Shown: in pieces, positions 1 to 8,144 of the stretch
Layout: each line of letters starts with the position of its first letter
Position numbering within the stretch: the stretch's first letter is position 1
DNA from: Umezawaea beigongshangensis
Lineage (GTDB): Bacteria > Actinomycetota > Actinomycetes > Mycobacteriales > Pseudonocardiaceae
DNA length: 64,000 bases
NCBI RefSeq assembly: GCF_016464305.1
Contig: NZ_JAEIOJ010000001.1
Coordinates: 62,001 to 126,000, forward strand
Reading direction: 5' to 3'
The notes under the pieces: model-generated
What the model saw: the letters and a program-made list of their open reading frames with translations, nothing else
Database searches by the model: none
What the model was told of the DNA's origin: nothing
Made by a program: the position numbers and the translations under genes

Positions 1-1064
1 CTGTAGGAGAACGTGCGGCCGACCAGCATCTTGTCGTCGGAGAAGTCGAGGCCGTCGACCAGGACGCCGGTGCCGAAGGCGATCTGCTCGTTCTCGGTGA
101 AGAAGTCGCTCACGTTGCGGTCGAGCACCATGCGGCCCACCGGCTTCGCCGGGAACTCGTTCTCCGGCCACACCTTCGTGTCGTCCAGGGGGTCGAAGTC
201 CAGCTCCGGGTGGTCGTCGTCGGACATCATCTGCACCAGCATCTCCCACTCGGGGAAGTCGCCGGCGTCGATGGCGTCCCGCAGGTCCTTCGTGGCGTGG
301 CCGAGGTCCCGCGCCTGCACCTTCGCGGCGTCCTCCTCGGTCATGCTCCTCACGCCCTGCTTCGGCATCCAGTGGTACTTCACCAGGACGCTGTCGCCGT
401 TCGCGTCGAGCCACTTGTAGGTGTTCACGCCGAAGCCCTGCATGTGCCGGTAGTCCGCCGGGATGCCCCGCGGGCTGAACAGGTTGACCAGCATGTGCAT
501 CGCCTCCGGCGTCTGCGACATGAAGTCGAAGATGCGCGCCGGTTCCTGGCGGAACGTCACCGGGTCCGGCTTCAGCGCGTGGATCACGTCCGGGAACTTG
601 ACCGCGTCGCGGATGAAGAACACCGCGAGGTTGTTGCCGACCACGTCCCAGTTGCCGTCCTCGGTGTAGAACTTCACCGCGAAGCCGCGCGGGTCGCGCG
701 CCGCCTCCGAGGAGTCCCGGCCGCCGATGACGCTGGAGAAGCGGACGGCGACGTCGGTGCGCTTGCCCGGTTCGGCGAACAGCTTCGCGCGGGTGTACTT
801 CGCGATCGGCTCGTCGCCCCACTTCCCGTAGGCCTCGAAGTACCCGAAGGACGTGGTGCCGCGCGCGTGCACCACCCGCTCCGGGATGCGCTCCCGGTCG
901 AAGTGACTGATCTTCTCCAGGAACTGGTAGTTCTCCAGCGTCGCCGGGCCGCGGGCGCCGACCGTGCGCTGGTTCTGGTTGTCGTAGACGGGGTGCCCCT
1001 GCCGGTTCGTCAGGACCGGGCGGTCGTCCCCCGCCTCCGAGCCCTGGCTCGACACGTCGGTCAT
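1..1064 (-). CDS. catalase (C-terminus beyond window)
   Basis: Haem catalase that breaks down hydrogen peroxide. The visible 354 codons start at ATG 1064 and read off the left edge. The N-terminal half matches clade-type monofunctional catalases: [18 protein letters not shown], then VVHARGTT with the catalytic His near residue 66, and [14 protein letters not shown] containing the distal-pocket Asn. The proximal Tyr (RxFxY region) lies outside the window, so the subfamily and full length cannot be set. It is divergent from the EI24 gene; the spacer up to 1180 should hold its promoter. Family assignment is secure. Confidence 0.95.
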   Translation of the reverse strand, partial: MTDVSSQGSEAGDDRPVLTNRQGHPVYDNQNQRTVGARGPATLENYQFLEKISHFDRERIPERVVHARGTTSFGYFEAYGKWGDEPIAKYTRAKLFAEPGKRTDVAVRFSSVIGGRDSSEAARDPRGFAVKFYTEDGNWDVVGNNLAVFFIRDAVKFPDVIHALKPDPVTFRQEPARIFDFMSQTPEAMHMLVNLFSPRGIPADYRHMQGFGVNTYKWLDANGDSVLVKYHWMPKQGVRSMTEEDAAKVQARDLGHATKDLRDAIDAGDFPEWEMLVQMMSDDDHPELDFDPLDDTKVWPENEFPAKPVGRMVLDRNVSDFFTENEQIAFGTGVLVDGLDFSDDKMLVGRTFSY

Positions 1065-1206
1065 GGGTGAACCGGTCCTTCCTGGTGGCGGATGCGGGCC
1101 AGAACTGGGCCTACCCGCGCCTCCCCCGCCCACTCGCCACCAGCGGGTGAGGCGGTTCCCCTGATCGGTGGAGTTCACGGGTGCCGACCGTCACCGCGGG
1201 CACGGC

Positions 1207-1212
1207 TATGCT
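1207..1212 (+). promoter_or_regulatory. -10 box, leaderless start of EI24 gene
   Basis: TATGCT followed by 7 bases and GTG 1220. This fits a TANNNT -10 with the transcript beginning at or next to the start codon. The GGAG-preceded GTG 1181 is the competing model. Confidence 0.4.
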
Positions 1213-1219
1213 GCCCGCC

Positions 1220-2005
1220 GTGATCAGGGTGCTGCGCGACTTCTCCAGCGGTGTGGGTCTGCTCGGCCGCGGTTTCGGGCTGGTGTTCCGCACGCCGCGC
1301 CTGCTGCTGATCGGCGCGATCCCCGCACTGATCACGACGGCGCTGCTGATCGGCGGCGTCGTCGCGCTGGGCGTGTGGATCGAGGACCTCGTCGCGTGGG
1401 CCACGCCCTTCGCCGACGACTGGAACGAGACCGTCCGCACGGTCGCGCGCTTCGCCGCCGGAGCCTCGCTCGTCACGGCGTTCGTCGCGATCGGGCTGCT
1501 GCTGTTCACCGCGATCACGCTGATCGTCGGCGGTCCCTTCTACGAGCACATCGCCGAGCACGTCGAGGACGAGATGGGCGGCGTGCCGGAGGCCGAGCAG
1601 GTCACCTGGTGGCGCTCGGCGGTGGTGGGCGCGCGCGACGGCGCGCTGCTGATCTGCATCGCCGTGCTGTGCGCGGTCCCGCTGTTCCTCGCCGGGTTCG
1701 TCCCCGTGGTCGGGCAGACGGTGGTGCCGGTGCTGGCCGTGTGCGTCAACGCCGCCCTGCTCGGCGTCGAGCTGACCGGCATCCCCTTCACCCGCAGGGG
1801 GAAGTCCCTCGCCGTGCGCAGGCGGGCGCTGAGCCGGCGCAGGGCGCTGACGCTCGGTTTCGCCGTGCCCACCTACCTGCTGTGCCTGGTCCCGCTCGCG
1901 GCGCTGGTCGTGATGCCGGCCGCGATGGCGGGTGGCACCGTGCTCGCGCACCAGCTGCTCGCGCAGACGCCGGCCGTTCGGCCGGACGGCGCCCCGGTGC
2001 GCTGA
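1220..2005 (+). CDS. EI24 domain-containing (CysZ-like) membrane protein
   Basis: Integral membrane protein of the EI24/CysZ family (about 261 residues). It has several strongly hydrophobic segments, including LLLIGAIPALITTALLIGGVV and AVLCAVPLFLAGFVPVVG, and the family's polar GGPFYEHIAEHVE stretch. Function in actinomycetes is not established; CysZ proteins are linked to sulfate uptake. Three in-frame starts exist: GTG 1181 (GGAG seven bases upstream), ATG 1208 and GTG 1220. I chose GTG 1220 because TATGCT ends seven bases before it, the leaderless spacing seen elsewhere in this window. Convergent with the trypsin gene. Confidence 0.8.
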   Translation: MIRVLRDFSSGVGLLGRGFGLVFRTPRLLLIGAIPALITTALLIGGVVALGVWIEDLVAWATPFADDWNETVRTVARFAAGASLVTAFVAIGLLLFTAITLIVGGPFYEHIAEHVEDEMGGVPEAEQVTWWRSAVVGARDGALLICIAVLCAVPLFLAGFVPVVGQTVVPVLAVCVNAALLGVELTGIPFTRRGKSLAVRRRALSRRRALTLGFAVPTYLLCLVPLAALVVMPAAMAGGTVLAHQLLAQTPAVRPDGAPVR

Positions 2006-2199
2006 TCCGGCGTCCCGGCGCCGCGCGGTGGCGTCGTCCGCCACCGGCAGGACGACCGGACCCGTGGCCGGGGACGGGCACGGCCCCGCCGCGGCGAACC
2101 CGCGCGGCCGACGTGCGGCGCGGCCGACCCCCGCGCCCGGCGCGGGGAGAGCGGAGACCGCCGGGAGCGCGTGACGCCCCCGGCGGCCTCCGCGGTGGA

Positions 2200-3012
2200 T
2201 CAGGAGTTGATCTGCGCCTGGAGCGTCGTGGCGTAGTTCGACACCCTGGAGTAGACGCCGGGGTAGCCGGCCGAGGCGCAGCCGTAGCCCCACGACGTGA
2301 CACCGATGAGCTTGCCGCCGGCGACGAGCGGGCCGCCGGAGTCGCCCTGGCACGTGTCCACGCCGCCCGAGGAGTAGCCGGCGCAGACCATGTGCGTCGA
2401 GTAGTACTCGGAGCCGTAGGAGGACGTGCAGCTGGAGCTGCTGACCAGCGGCACGGTGGCGGAGAGCAGGTAGCGCGACGCCGAGCCGCCCGAGGACGTG
2501 GTGCCCCAGCCGAGGATGCGCGCGGTCGTGCCCGCCGCGTAGAGCGCCGAGTCGGCCGAGGTGGCGATCGGCAGGGTCGTGCGGTTGAGACTGGTGCTCA
2601 GCGTCAGCACCGACACGTCGGAGGTCATCGTGTTGGAGTTGTAGCTGGGGTGCACCCAGATCCGGCTGACCGTCGACACGGTGCCGGCGGTGGAGCTCTT
2701 GTCGTCGCGTCCGGAGACGACGCGCACGGCAGACGGGCTGTCGCCCACCGTGCAGTGCGCCGCGGTGACGACCTTGTTGGGCGCGACGAGCGTGCCTCCG
2801 CAGTACTGGGAGCCGCCCGAGGTCGCGAGGTAGACCACCCACGGGTAGGTGGTGGTGCTGACGCGGCTGCCGCCCACGATCTGCGTGCTGAGGTCCGGGT
2901 CGTCGGACACCGGGGGCGCGGCCGAGGCCGCGCTGACACCGGCGAGCGGCAGCAGCAGGGCCACCGCCGCGGCGCTCAACAACGACCGCAGGCGGTGCAG
3001 GGTTTCCGCCAT
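2200..3012 (-). CDS. secreted trypsin-like serine protease (S1A)
   Basis: Extracellular trypsin-type protease of 270 residues. A signal peptide (LLSAAAVALLLPLAGVSAASA) is followed by a short propeptide ending at the IVGG activation site near residue 45. The triad is His86 in TAAHC, Asp132 in SDVSVL and Ser225 in GDSGGP. Asp219, six residues before the Ser, predicts cleavage after Arg/Lys. Length and motifs match Streptomyces griseus trypsin-like enzymes. ATG 3012 is preferred over ATG 3018 because AAGGAG then sits 6 bases upstream instead of touching the start. It is divergent from the FKBP gene. Confidence 0.93.
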   Translation of the reverse strand: MAETLHRLRSLLSAAAVALLLPLAGVSAASAAPPVSDDPDLSTQIVGGSRVSTTTYPWVVYLATSGGSQYCGGTLVAPNKVVTAAHCTVGDSPSAVRVVSGRDDKSSTAGTVSTVSRIWVHPSYNSNTMTSDVSVLTLSTSLNRTTLPIATSADSALYAAGTTARILGWGTTSSGGSASRYLLSATVPLVSSSSCTSSYGSEYYSTHMVCAGYSSGGVDTCQGDSGGPLVAGGKLIGVTSWGYGCASAGYPGVYSRVSNYATTLQAQINS

Positions 3013-3181
3013 GATCATCTCCTTGCTTCGGAATCCTCGTCGACCTCGCCGTTGAGGTTGTACACAGAGCAACAGAAGGGTCACTGAACGCGCAAGAGCC
3101 AGTGGGTGTGGGCCGAACGGCGGCACGCGATCACGCGTGGTTGACTCGCGCGCGGACACACCCGATCGAGGAGGACATTCC

Positions 3182-3556
3182 ATGGCCCTGCAGAAGCCCG
3201 AGATCGACCGGCCCGACGGGCCTCCGCCCGCGGACCTGGTGATCGAGGACATCACCGTCGGCGACGGCCCGGTGGCCGAGGCGGGGCAGCTCGTCTCCGT
3301 GCACTACGTCGGCGTCTCCCACGCCACCGGCGAGGAGTTCGACGCGTCCTGGAACCGCGGGTCCACGTTCGACTTCCCGCTCGGCGGCGGTCGCGTCATC
3401 GCCGGGTGGGACCAGGGCGTGCAGGGGATGCGGGTCGGCGGCCGCCGCCGGCTCACCATCCCCCCGCACCTGGCCTACGGCGACCGCGGCGCGGGCGGCG
3501 TGATCAAGCCCGGTGCCACGCTCGTCTTCGTCGTCGACCTGGTCGGCGTCAGCTAG
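3182..3556 (+). CDS. FKBP-type peptidyl-prolyl cis-trans isomerase
   Basis: Single-domain FKBP isomerase of 124 residues that assists protein folding at proline bonds. It shows the FKBP core: VHYVGVSHATGEEFDASW, the loop RVIAGWDQGVQGMRVGGRR, and LAYGDRGAGGVIKPGATLVF. There is no signal peptide, so it is cytoplasmic. Start ATG 3182 has GAGGAG about 7 bases upstream. It is a stand-alone gene between the divergent trypsin and the UPF0303 gene. Confidence 0.95.
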   Translation: MALQKPEIDRPDGPPPADLVIEDITVGDGPVAEAGQLVSVHYVGVSHATGEEFDASWNRGSTFDFPLGGGRVIAGWDQGVQGMRVGGRRRLTIPPHLAYGDRGAGGVIKPGATLVFVVDLVGVS

Positions 3557-3602
3557 GACGCCCGCCCGCGCGGCCCGTCGACCTCGCACGGCGCCGCGCG
3601 GG

Positions 3603-3608
3603 TAGGTT
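3603..3608 (+). promoter_or_regulatory. -10 box, leaderless start of UPF0303 gene
   Basis: TAGGTT ends 5 bases before GTG 3614 and 8 before ATG 3617. No ribosome binding site is visible. Confidence 0.5.
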
Positions 3609-3616
3609 GGCCGGTG

Positions 3617-4105
3617 ATGAGCACCGACGACACCGACCACCGCGTCCTGCTGGCCGAACTGGCCGAGCAGGAGGAGCGGTTGCAGTTCACCGAGTTCGAC
3701 AACGACACGGCGATCTACCTGGGTCTGCACCTGCTCACGGCGGCCCGCTCCCGCGGCCTGCCGCTGACGATCTCGGTCCGCCGCAACGGCCACCGCCTCT
3801 TCCACGCCTCGTTGCCGGGCACGTCGCCCGACAACGACGAGTGGATCGAGCGCAAGAGCCGCGTCGTGGACCGGTTCGGGCAGAGCTCGTTCCGGACGGG
3901 CACGCACTTCCGGGCGCGGGGCACGACGTTCGAGGAGTCCTCGCGGCTCGACCCGGACCGCTACGCCGCGCACGGCGGGGTGTTCCCGGTGATCGTCCGG
4001 GGCGTGGGCCCGATCGGCACGGTCGGCGTGTCCGGCCTGCCGCAGGCGGAGGACCACGCGTTCGTCGTGGAGCAGCTGGCGGAGTTCCTCTCCACGAGGA
4101 GCTGA
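3617..4105 (+). CDS. UPF0303 / HbpS-like haem-degrading domain protein
   Basis: Small cytoplasmic protein (162 residues) resembling the UPF0303 branch of the GlcG/HbpS fold. Typical elements are the helix QFTEFDNDTAIYLGLHLL, the strand GLPLTISVRRNGHRLFHASLPG, DNDEWIERKSRVV and a glycine-rich end (GGVFPVIVRGVGPIGTVGVSGL). Members are annotated as haem-degrading-domain proteins, but the biochemical role is unproven. GTG 3614 directly before ATG 3617 is an equal start choice. The gene stands alone. Confidence 0.82.
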   Translation: MSTDDTDHRVLLAELAEQEERLQFTEFDNDTAIYLGLHLLTAARSRGLPLTISVRRNGHRLFHASLPGTSPDNDEWIERKSRVVDRFGQSSFRTGTHFRARGTTFEESSRLDPDRYAAHGGVFPVIVRGVGPIGTVGVSGLPQAEDHAFVVEQLAEFLSTRS

Positions 4106-4227
4106 CCCGCGGCGCGCCTGCTCCGTTCGGAGCATTTGAGCCGGTCCCGGAACCCGCGGGCCCGGCGCTGCGTCATCCTTGACGAACAGCACGACAGAGC
4201 ACCGATCGCAGGGGGAAGGACACCGGG

Positions 4228-4767
4228 GTGCCCGACGACATCGCTGGCTCCGAACGGATGCTCTCCCAGTGGCAGAGCAGCGTTCAGGAGCGCGCGAACC
4301 GCTACCAGGCGATGGCCACGCGCGTGCAGGGCATGTCCATCACCGAGACGTCGGCGGACCGGCTGGTGCAGCTCACGATCGGGTCCAACGGCATCCTGAC
4401 GAACCTCACCATCGCCGAGGGCGCCCGCGAGAAGCGGATGGCCGAGCTGTCGCAGGAGATCATGCGCACGCTCCAGCGCGCGCAGTCCAAGATCCCCGAA
4501 CTGCTCCAGCAGGCGATGGCCGAGACGATCGGCACGCAGGACGAGACCGCGAACGTGCTGTTCGACGAGGCCAAGAAGAACTTCCCGGCTCCTCCGCCGG
4601 AGGAGCCGCCGCCCGCGTACGGCACGGAGCTGCGCTTCGGCGTGGAGGACGACGCGCCGCCTCCGCCGCCTCCGCCGCGCACGGGCCCGCCCGCTCCGCC
4701 GCCTCCGCCGAGGCGCAGGCGAGATGACGACGACGACGACTTCGGCGGCGAGTCCGTCCTGACCTGA
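4228..4767 (+). CDS. YbaB/EbfC-like protein with proline-rich acidic tail (T7SS-associated)
   Basis: A 179-residue protein. The first ~120 residues form a YbaB/EbfC-like alpha/beta/alpha unit (VQGMSITETSADRLVQLTI, GSNGILTNLTIAEGA, then a long helix). The tail is low complexity: repeated PPP blocks, RRRR, a run of Asp, and FGGESVLT. In Pseudonocardiaceae, such YbaB-like proteins commonly sit beside small secretion-target genes, as here. GTG 4228 follows a purine-rich AGGGGGAAGGA stretch. The next gene starts about 30 bases after the stop, which suggests one operon. The specific function is unknown. Confidence 0.75.
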   Translation: MPDDIAGSERMLSQWQSSVQERANRYQAMATRVQGMSITETSADRLVQLTIGSNGILTNLTIAEGAREKRMAELSQEIMRTLQRAQSKIPELLQQAMAETIGTQDETANVLFDEAKKNFPAPPPEEPPPAYGTELRFGVEDDAPPPPPPPRTGPPAPPPPPRRRRDDDDDDFGGESVLT

Positions 4768-4798
4768 GCGGTCCGACAGAGCTGGGAAGGTGGTACCC

Positions 4799-5101
4799 GT
4801 GGCTGGTGGTTGGGAAGTCGTCGCGGACGAGCTGGACGGTCACGGCAAGCAGTTGCTGGACCTGTCCGACCGGTTGCAGACCGCCATCGACGCGGCCAAG
4901 CAGGTCAGCATGCCCACGGACGCCTACGGCATCCTCTGCCAGCCGTTCCGGCTGATGCTCGACCCGGTCGAGCAGTGGGGCCTGGACGCGCTGCAGGGCG
5001 CGGTCGACGCCGTGAGCGCGACCTCGGAGCAGGTGAAGACCACGGCCCAGGGCTACCACCGGCTCGACCAGGGCGGTGCGAACGTCGTTCGCTCCGTGTG
5101 A
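4799..5101 (+). CDS. EspC-like type VII secretion target protein
   Basis: A 100-residue, largely helical protein beginning MAGGWEVVADELDGHGKQLLDLSD and ending GYHRLDQGGANVVRSV, typical of the small EspC/'type VII secretion target' family. These pair with or accompany ESX substrates. GTG 4799 is chosen over GTG 4790 because GGGAAGG (4784-4790) lies 8 bases before it and overlaps the other. It sits between the YbaB-like gene and the next proline-rich protein. No EccC-type ATPase or membrane core is in the window. Confidence 0.75.
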   Translation: MAGGWEVVADELDGHGKQLLDLSDRLQTAIDAAKQVSMPTDAYGILCQPFRLMLDPVEQWGLDALQGAVDAVSATSEQVKTTAQGYHRLDQGGANVVRSV

Positions 5102-5216
5102 CCTCGCGCGGCCGGGCGGTCGTTGCCGGTCAGCACCTCGTCCACCCGACGTGGTCGGACACGTGCGGATAAGATCAGCGCGTCGTTCTGGGGGGAATCG
5201 AAGGGGTGTTCCACGC

Positions 5217-6113
5217 ATGAGCCAGCCACCGCCGCCGCCGCCACCACCGGCACCGACACCACCGACGCCGCTGAACGAGCAGGAGCAGCAGCAGCTCGTG
5301 CGCCAGATCGGTCGCGCGATGCTGAACGCGGTTCCGCCGGACTGGCAACGGGTGCACACCGAGTACCGGGCCGCCGGTCGGCACATCGAGGTCGACGTCG
5401 TCTTCTCCGGTCCGGACGGTCAGGCGCGTCCGGTGCGCCCGCCGCTGGACGTGGTGCAGATGCTCGGCCAGCTCCGTGCCGGGATGTACTCCCCCGACCG
5501 CGGCACGTGGCTGTCCGCCGTCTACGAGCTGGAGGCGCCGGCCACGTTCTCGGTGGACTTCAACGCCGAGGACGAGCCGCGCTGGCGCAACGCGCCGCCG
5601 CCCATCGGCTTCACCGACGAGCTGCGCACGTTCCCGCGCGCCGACGACCGCATCCCCGCCTGGTGGCGGCAGCGCATCGGACTCCCGCCCCTGCAACCGG
5701 TCGCCCAGACCGACACCCCGGCGAACGGCACGCCCGCCCCGCTGCGCACGGCGCGGGTGTACGACGGCAAGGACCCCGCCGGACGGCCGGTGGTGAACCG
5801 CCCGCCGCTCGACCCGCGGCTGCGCGAGGCCGTCGTGTCCTACCTGGAGGCCGCCCCGGTGGTGCTGGCCGCGCGCAACCTCGACCACGACGAGTTCGCG
5901 CCGGGGCAGCAGGACGTCCCGCTGAACTTCCGCACCGACGGCACGTGGATCTGGGCCGGGGCGGTGCCGCACTACCTGCGCAAGCACAACCTGCCGCCGG
6001 AGCCCGAGCTGATCGCCCACATCCAGGGCCGCGGCTTCCGGCTGCCCGAGGTCGACGAGGCGTCGCGCGACCTCGCGGTCGGCCTGATCACCGGCAGCCG
6101 GGGCACCGCGTAG
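5217..6113 (+). CDS. T7SS-associated conserved protein with poly-proline start
   Basis: A 298-residue protein of unknown function. The N-terminus is an almost pure proline tract, then a Gln-rich linker (NEQEQQQLVRQIG) and a first domain (WQRVHTEYRAAGRHIEVDV; GMYSPDRGTWLSAVYELEAPATFSVDF). After a short linker comes a second domain (YLEAAPVVLAARNLDHDEF; GTWIWAGAVPHYLRKHNLPPEPELIAHIQGRGF). Proteins of this build occur with EspC-like genes and TNT-type toxins in actinomycetes. It may be a chaperone or immunity factor, but that is inference. A strong hairpin terminator follows the stop. Confidence 0.65.
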   Translation: MSQPPPPPPPPAPTPPTPLNEQEQQQLVRQIGRAMLNAVPPDWQRVHTEYRAAGRHIEVDVVFSGPDGQARPVRPPLDVVQMLGQLRAGMYSPDRGTWLSAVYELEAPATFSVDFNAEDEPRWRNAPPPIGFTDELRTFPRADDRIPAWWRQRIGLPPLQPVAQTDTPANGTPAPLRTARVYDGKDPAGRPVVNRPPLDPRLREAVVSYLEAAPVVLAARNLDHDEFAPGQQDVPLNFRTDGTWIWAGAVPHYLRKHNLPPEPELIAHIQGRGFRLPEVDEASRDLAVGLITGSRGTA

Positions 6114-6119
6114 CACGCG

Positions 6120-6148
6120 GGGGTGGCGCGGGAAGCCCGCGCCACCCC
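6120..6148. terminator. bidirectional terminator, T7SS trio / LCP gene
   Basis: Perfect 13-bp inverted repeat (GGGGTGGCGCGGG) with a 3-base loop, between two convergent genes. GC-rich, with no T-run. Confidence 0.8.
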
Positions 6149-6163
6149 GTCCTCCCGTGCGGA

Positions 6164-7222
6164 TCAGTCGACGCAGGACGTCTCGCCCGGCGGTTCCGCT
6201 GCCGACGGCTCACCGCCCGGTGCGGGCTCCAGGAAGTCCTGGACGTGGGCGCGGACCGCGGCGGGGTCGATCTCCAGCCCCTGACCGCCCCCCTGGAGCT
6301 CCGCGCCGTCGCCGACCGGGATCGTCGTCGTGCGGACGGGGGCCGCGGTCAGGCCCCGCAGCAGGTCGGCGGGGTTCCACCCCTCGTCGGTCCGCACGTT
6401 CTCGTGGACCGCGCTCAGCACGGCCGCCAGCTTCGCCGGATCGGTGAGCACCCCCGACGCGACCGCCGTGGTGGCGAGCGAGGTCAGGACCGCCTGGTGC
6501 CGCCGGACCCGGTCGAGGTCGCCGTTCGGCAGGCCGGACCGCTGGCGCAGGAAGGCCAGCACCTGCGGGCCGGTCAGCGTCTGCCGACCGGCGGGGAGGT
6601 CCACGCCGGAGTACCGGTCCGCCGCGCTCGCGTTCAGGCACACCTCGACGCCGCCGAACGCCGTGGCGAGCCGGCCGAACGCGACGACGTCCACCGAGGC
6701 GTGGTGGTCGATCTCGGTCCCGGTGAGCGTCTCGACCGTCTCCGCGAGGCTCCGCGCGCCCTCGGCGTCGGCGGCGTCCTCGGTCAGCCCCCGGCCCAGC
6801 GCCTCCTCGTGAGCCGTCGAGTAGACCGACCTCAGCGGGACGACGCCCCGGCCGGGCACCTCCACGGCGGAGTCGCGCGGCAGGGAGACGGCGCTCAGCG
6901 CGCCGTCGCCGCTCACGCGCGTCAGCACGATCGAGTCCGCGTTCGCCGTGTCGTCCAGGCCGATCAGCAGGACGTTCGACGCCGCCACCGGGACGGTCGC
7001 CACCGGAGCAGGTGGCGTGTCGCGGGCCTCGGTCAGCGGGACCGCCACGGCGAGCACGGCGACCGCCGCGGCCAGTCCGGTGGCGGCGATCAGCGGCGCG
7101 GCGCGGCGGCGCGGCCGGCGTCGGCGTTCGAGCTCCGCCAGGACCGCGCCGGGGTGGACCGACTCGGCCGCCTCCGCGGCCACCGCCTGCCGGATCAGGG
7201 TTTCGAGGTCGGAATCACTCAT
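6164..7222 (-). CDS. LCP (LytR-CpsA-Psr) domain membrane protein
   Basis: A 352-residue protein: cytoplasmic N-terminus (~65 residues, LETLIRQAVAAEAAESVHPG), one membrane helix (AAPLIAATGLAAAVAVLAVAV), then an extracytoplasmic LCP domain. LCP hallmarks are VLLIGLDDTANADSIVL, LSAVSLPRDSAVEVPG, and TGPQVLAFLRQRSG...GDLDRVRRHQAVL. LCP enzymes transfer wall polymers onto peptidoglycan. Its ATG overlaps the stop of the sigma factor gene (ATGA), so the two are translationally coupled. It occupies the place where an anti-sigma gene usually sits, and its N-terminus looks like one. Confidence 0.88.
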   Translation of the reverse strand: MSDSDLETLIRQAVAAEAAESVHPGAVLAELERRRRPRRRAAPLIAATGLAAAVAVLAVAVPLTEARDTPPAPVATVPVAASNVLLIGLDDTANADSIVLTRVSGDGALSAVSLPRDSAVEVPGRGVVPLRSVYSTAHEEALGRGLTEDAADAEGARSLAETVETLTGTEIDHHASVDVVAFGRLATAFGGVEVCLNASAADRYSGVDLPAGRQTLTGPQVLAFLRQRSGLPNGDLDRVRRHQAVLTSLATTAVASGVLTDPAKLAAVLSAVHENVRTDEGWNPADLLRGLTAAPVRTTTIPVGDGAELQGGGQGLEIDPAAVRAHVQDFLEPAPGGEPSAAEPPGETSCVD

Positions 7223-7746
7223 CGCAGGACCTTCCGGACGGACGGGGCCGCGCGGCGGGCACCCGTGGAGTCGGCCGCGCGCAACGTCGCCAGCGCGCGG
7301 GAGATGTGACTGCGCACGGTCACCTGAGCGCATCCGAGGACGGTGGCGATCTCGGCGTCCGACAGGTCCTCGTAGTAGCGCAGGACGACCGCAGCGCGCT
7401 GCTTGCGCGGCAGCACGGCGATCCTGGCGCGCATCGCGTCGCGCTCGGCGTGGGGCACGGCCGGATCGCCGACGACCGGCGCGACCGCGTCGAGCGCGCC
7501 GTGCGAGGCCACGACGTCGCGCGCGGCTCGGCGCCGCCGCCAGGACAGGTACTCGTTGGTGATCATGCGCCGGACGTAGAGGTGGGGTGCGTCCATCGCG
7601 CCGATGCGGTCCCAGCGGTGGTGCACGCGCAGCAGCACGTCCTGCACGACGTCCTGCGCCAGGTGGCGGTCGCACGTCAGCGCGGTGGCGTACCGCAGGA
7701 GCCGATCGAGTCGATCGGTGACGAACCGGTCGTAACCGTCTGACAC
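7219..7746 (-). CDS. SigE-family ECF RNA polymerase sigma factor
   Basis: A 175-residue ECF sigma factor of the actinobacterial SigE/SACE-type family. Region 2 is DRLLRYATALTCDRHLAQDVVQDVLLRVHHRWDRIG plus HLYVRRMITNEYLSWRRRR. Region 4 is LPRKQRAAVVLRYYEDLSDAEIATVLGCAQVTVRSHISRALATLR. Start GTG 7746 has GGGAG about 6 bases upstream. It is the first gene of a two-gene operon with the LCP protein and probably directs envelope-related genes; its targets cannot be seen. Confidence 0.92.
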   Translation of the reverse strand: MSDGYDRFVTDRLDRLLRYATALTCDRHLAQDVVQDVLLRVHHRWDRIGAMDAPHLYVRRMITNEYLSWRRRRAARDVVASHGALDAVAPVVGDPAVPHAERDAMRARIAVLPRKQRAAVVLRYYEDLSDAEIATVLGCAQVTVRSHISRALATLRAADSTGARRAAPSVRKVLR

Positions 7747-8108
7747 CGTCGCTCCCTTCTACTGGTGGGGGACTGCGGACGGGAAACCCCCCGACCCCCT
7801 CCCGTTGTTGAGCGGACGGCGGAGTTCTCCTGTGACCTGACTCACAGCACGGTGCCGTCGAGCGGCGTGCGAGGCGGAGAACCGGTCGACGAGGTCGTCG
7901 TCGCGACGCGGGAAACGGGTCCGGACGCGGCACCGGCGAGGCCGAGCGGTGCGCGATCGGAGGTCTGCCGGTGTCGAGGCGGTGCCGGGAAGGACCACTC
8001 CCCTCACGTCGAATACGCATCGCACCACTATCGAGAGTGACAGTGCATCACGTAGCGTGGTGGCCCGTGCGCATTCAGTGGAAATGTGCGACGAATTTCC
8101 CCCAACGG

Positions 8109-8128
8109 GCGCACGAAAGCGCACGAAC
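8109..8128. promoter_or_regulatory. direct-repeat operator of RES toxin/antitoxin operon
   Basis: Two adjacent 10-bp repeats, GCGCACGAAA and GCGCACGAAC, end 4 bases upstream of the -10 box TACGGT. A further GTGCG copy follows the -10. This layout suits autorepression by the antitoxin (inference). Confidence 0.5.
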
Positions 8129-8132
8129 AGGA

Positions 8133-8138
8133 TACGGT
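8133..8138 (+). promoter_or_regulatory. -10 box, leaderless start of antitoxin
   Basis: TACGGT, 6 bases, then ATG 8145. No Shine-Dalgarno sequence is present before the ATG. Confidence 0.55.
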
Positions 8139-8144
8139 GTGCGC

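Larger units (their letters stand above)
7747..8144. other. 398-base divergent intergenic region
   Basis: Lies between the sigma factor (leftward) and the antitoxin (rightward). It must hold both promoters. The right end carries the antitoxin -10 box and direct repeats listed separately. I see no convincing gene in the rest. Confidence 0.6.

Noticed and set aside
7765-8040. A 91-codon frame in the sigma factor/antitoxin gap.
   Set aside because: No ribosome site, no hydrophobic core and no resemblance to any family. It overlaps promoter sequence.
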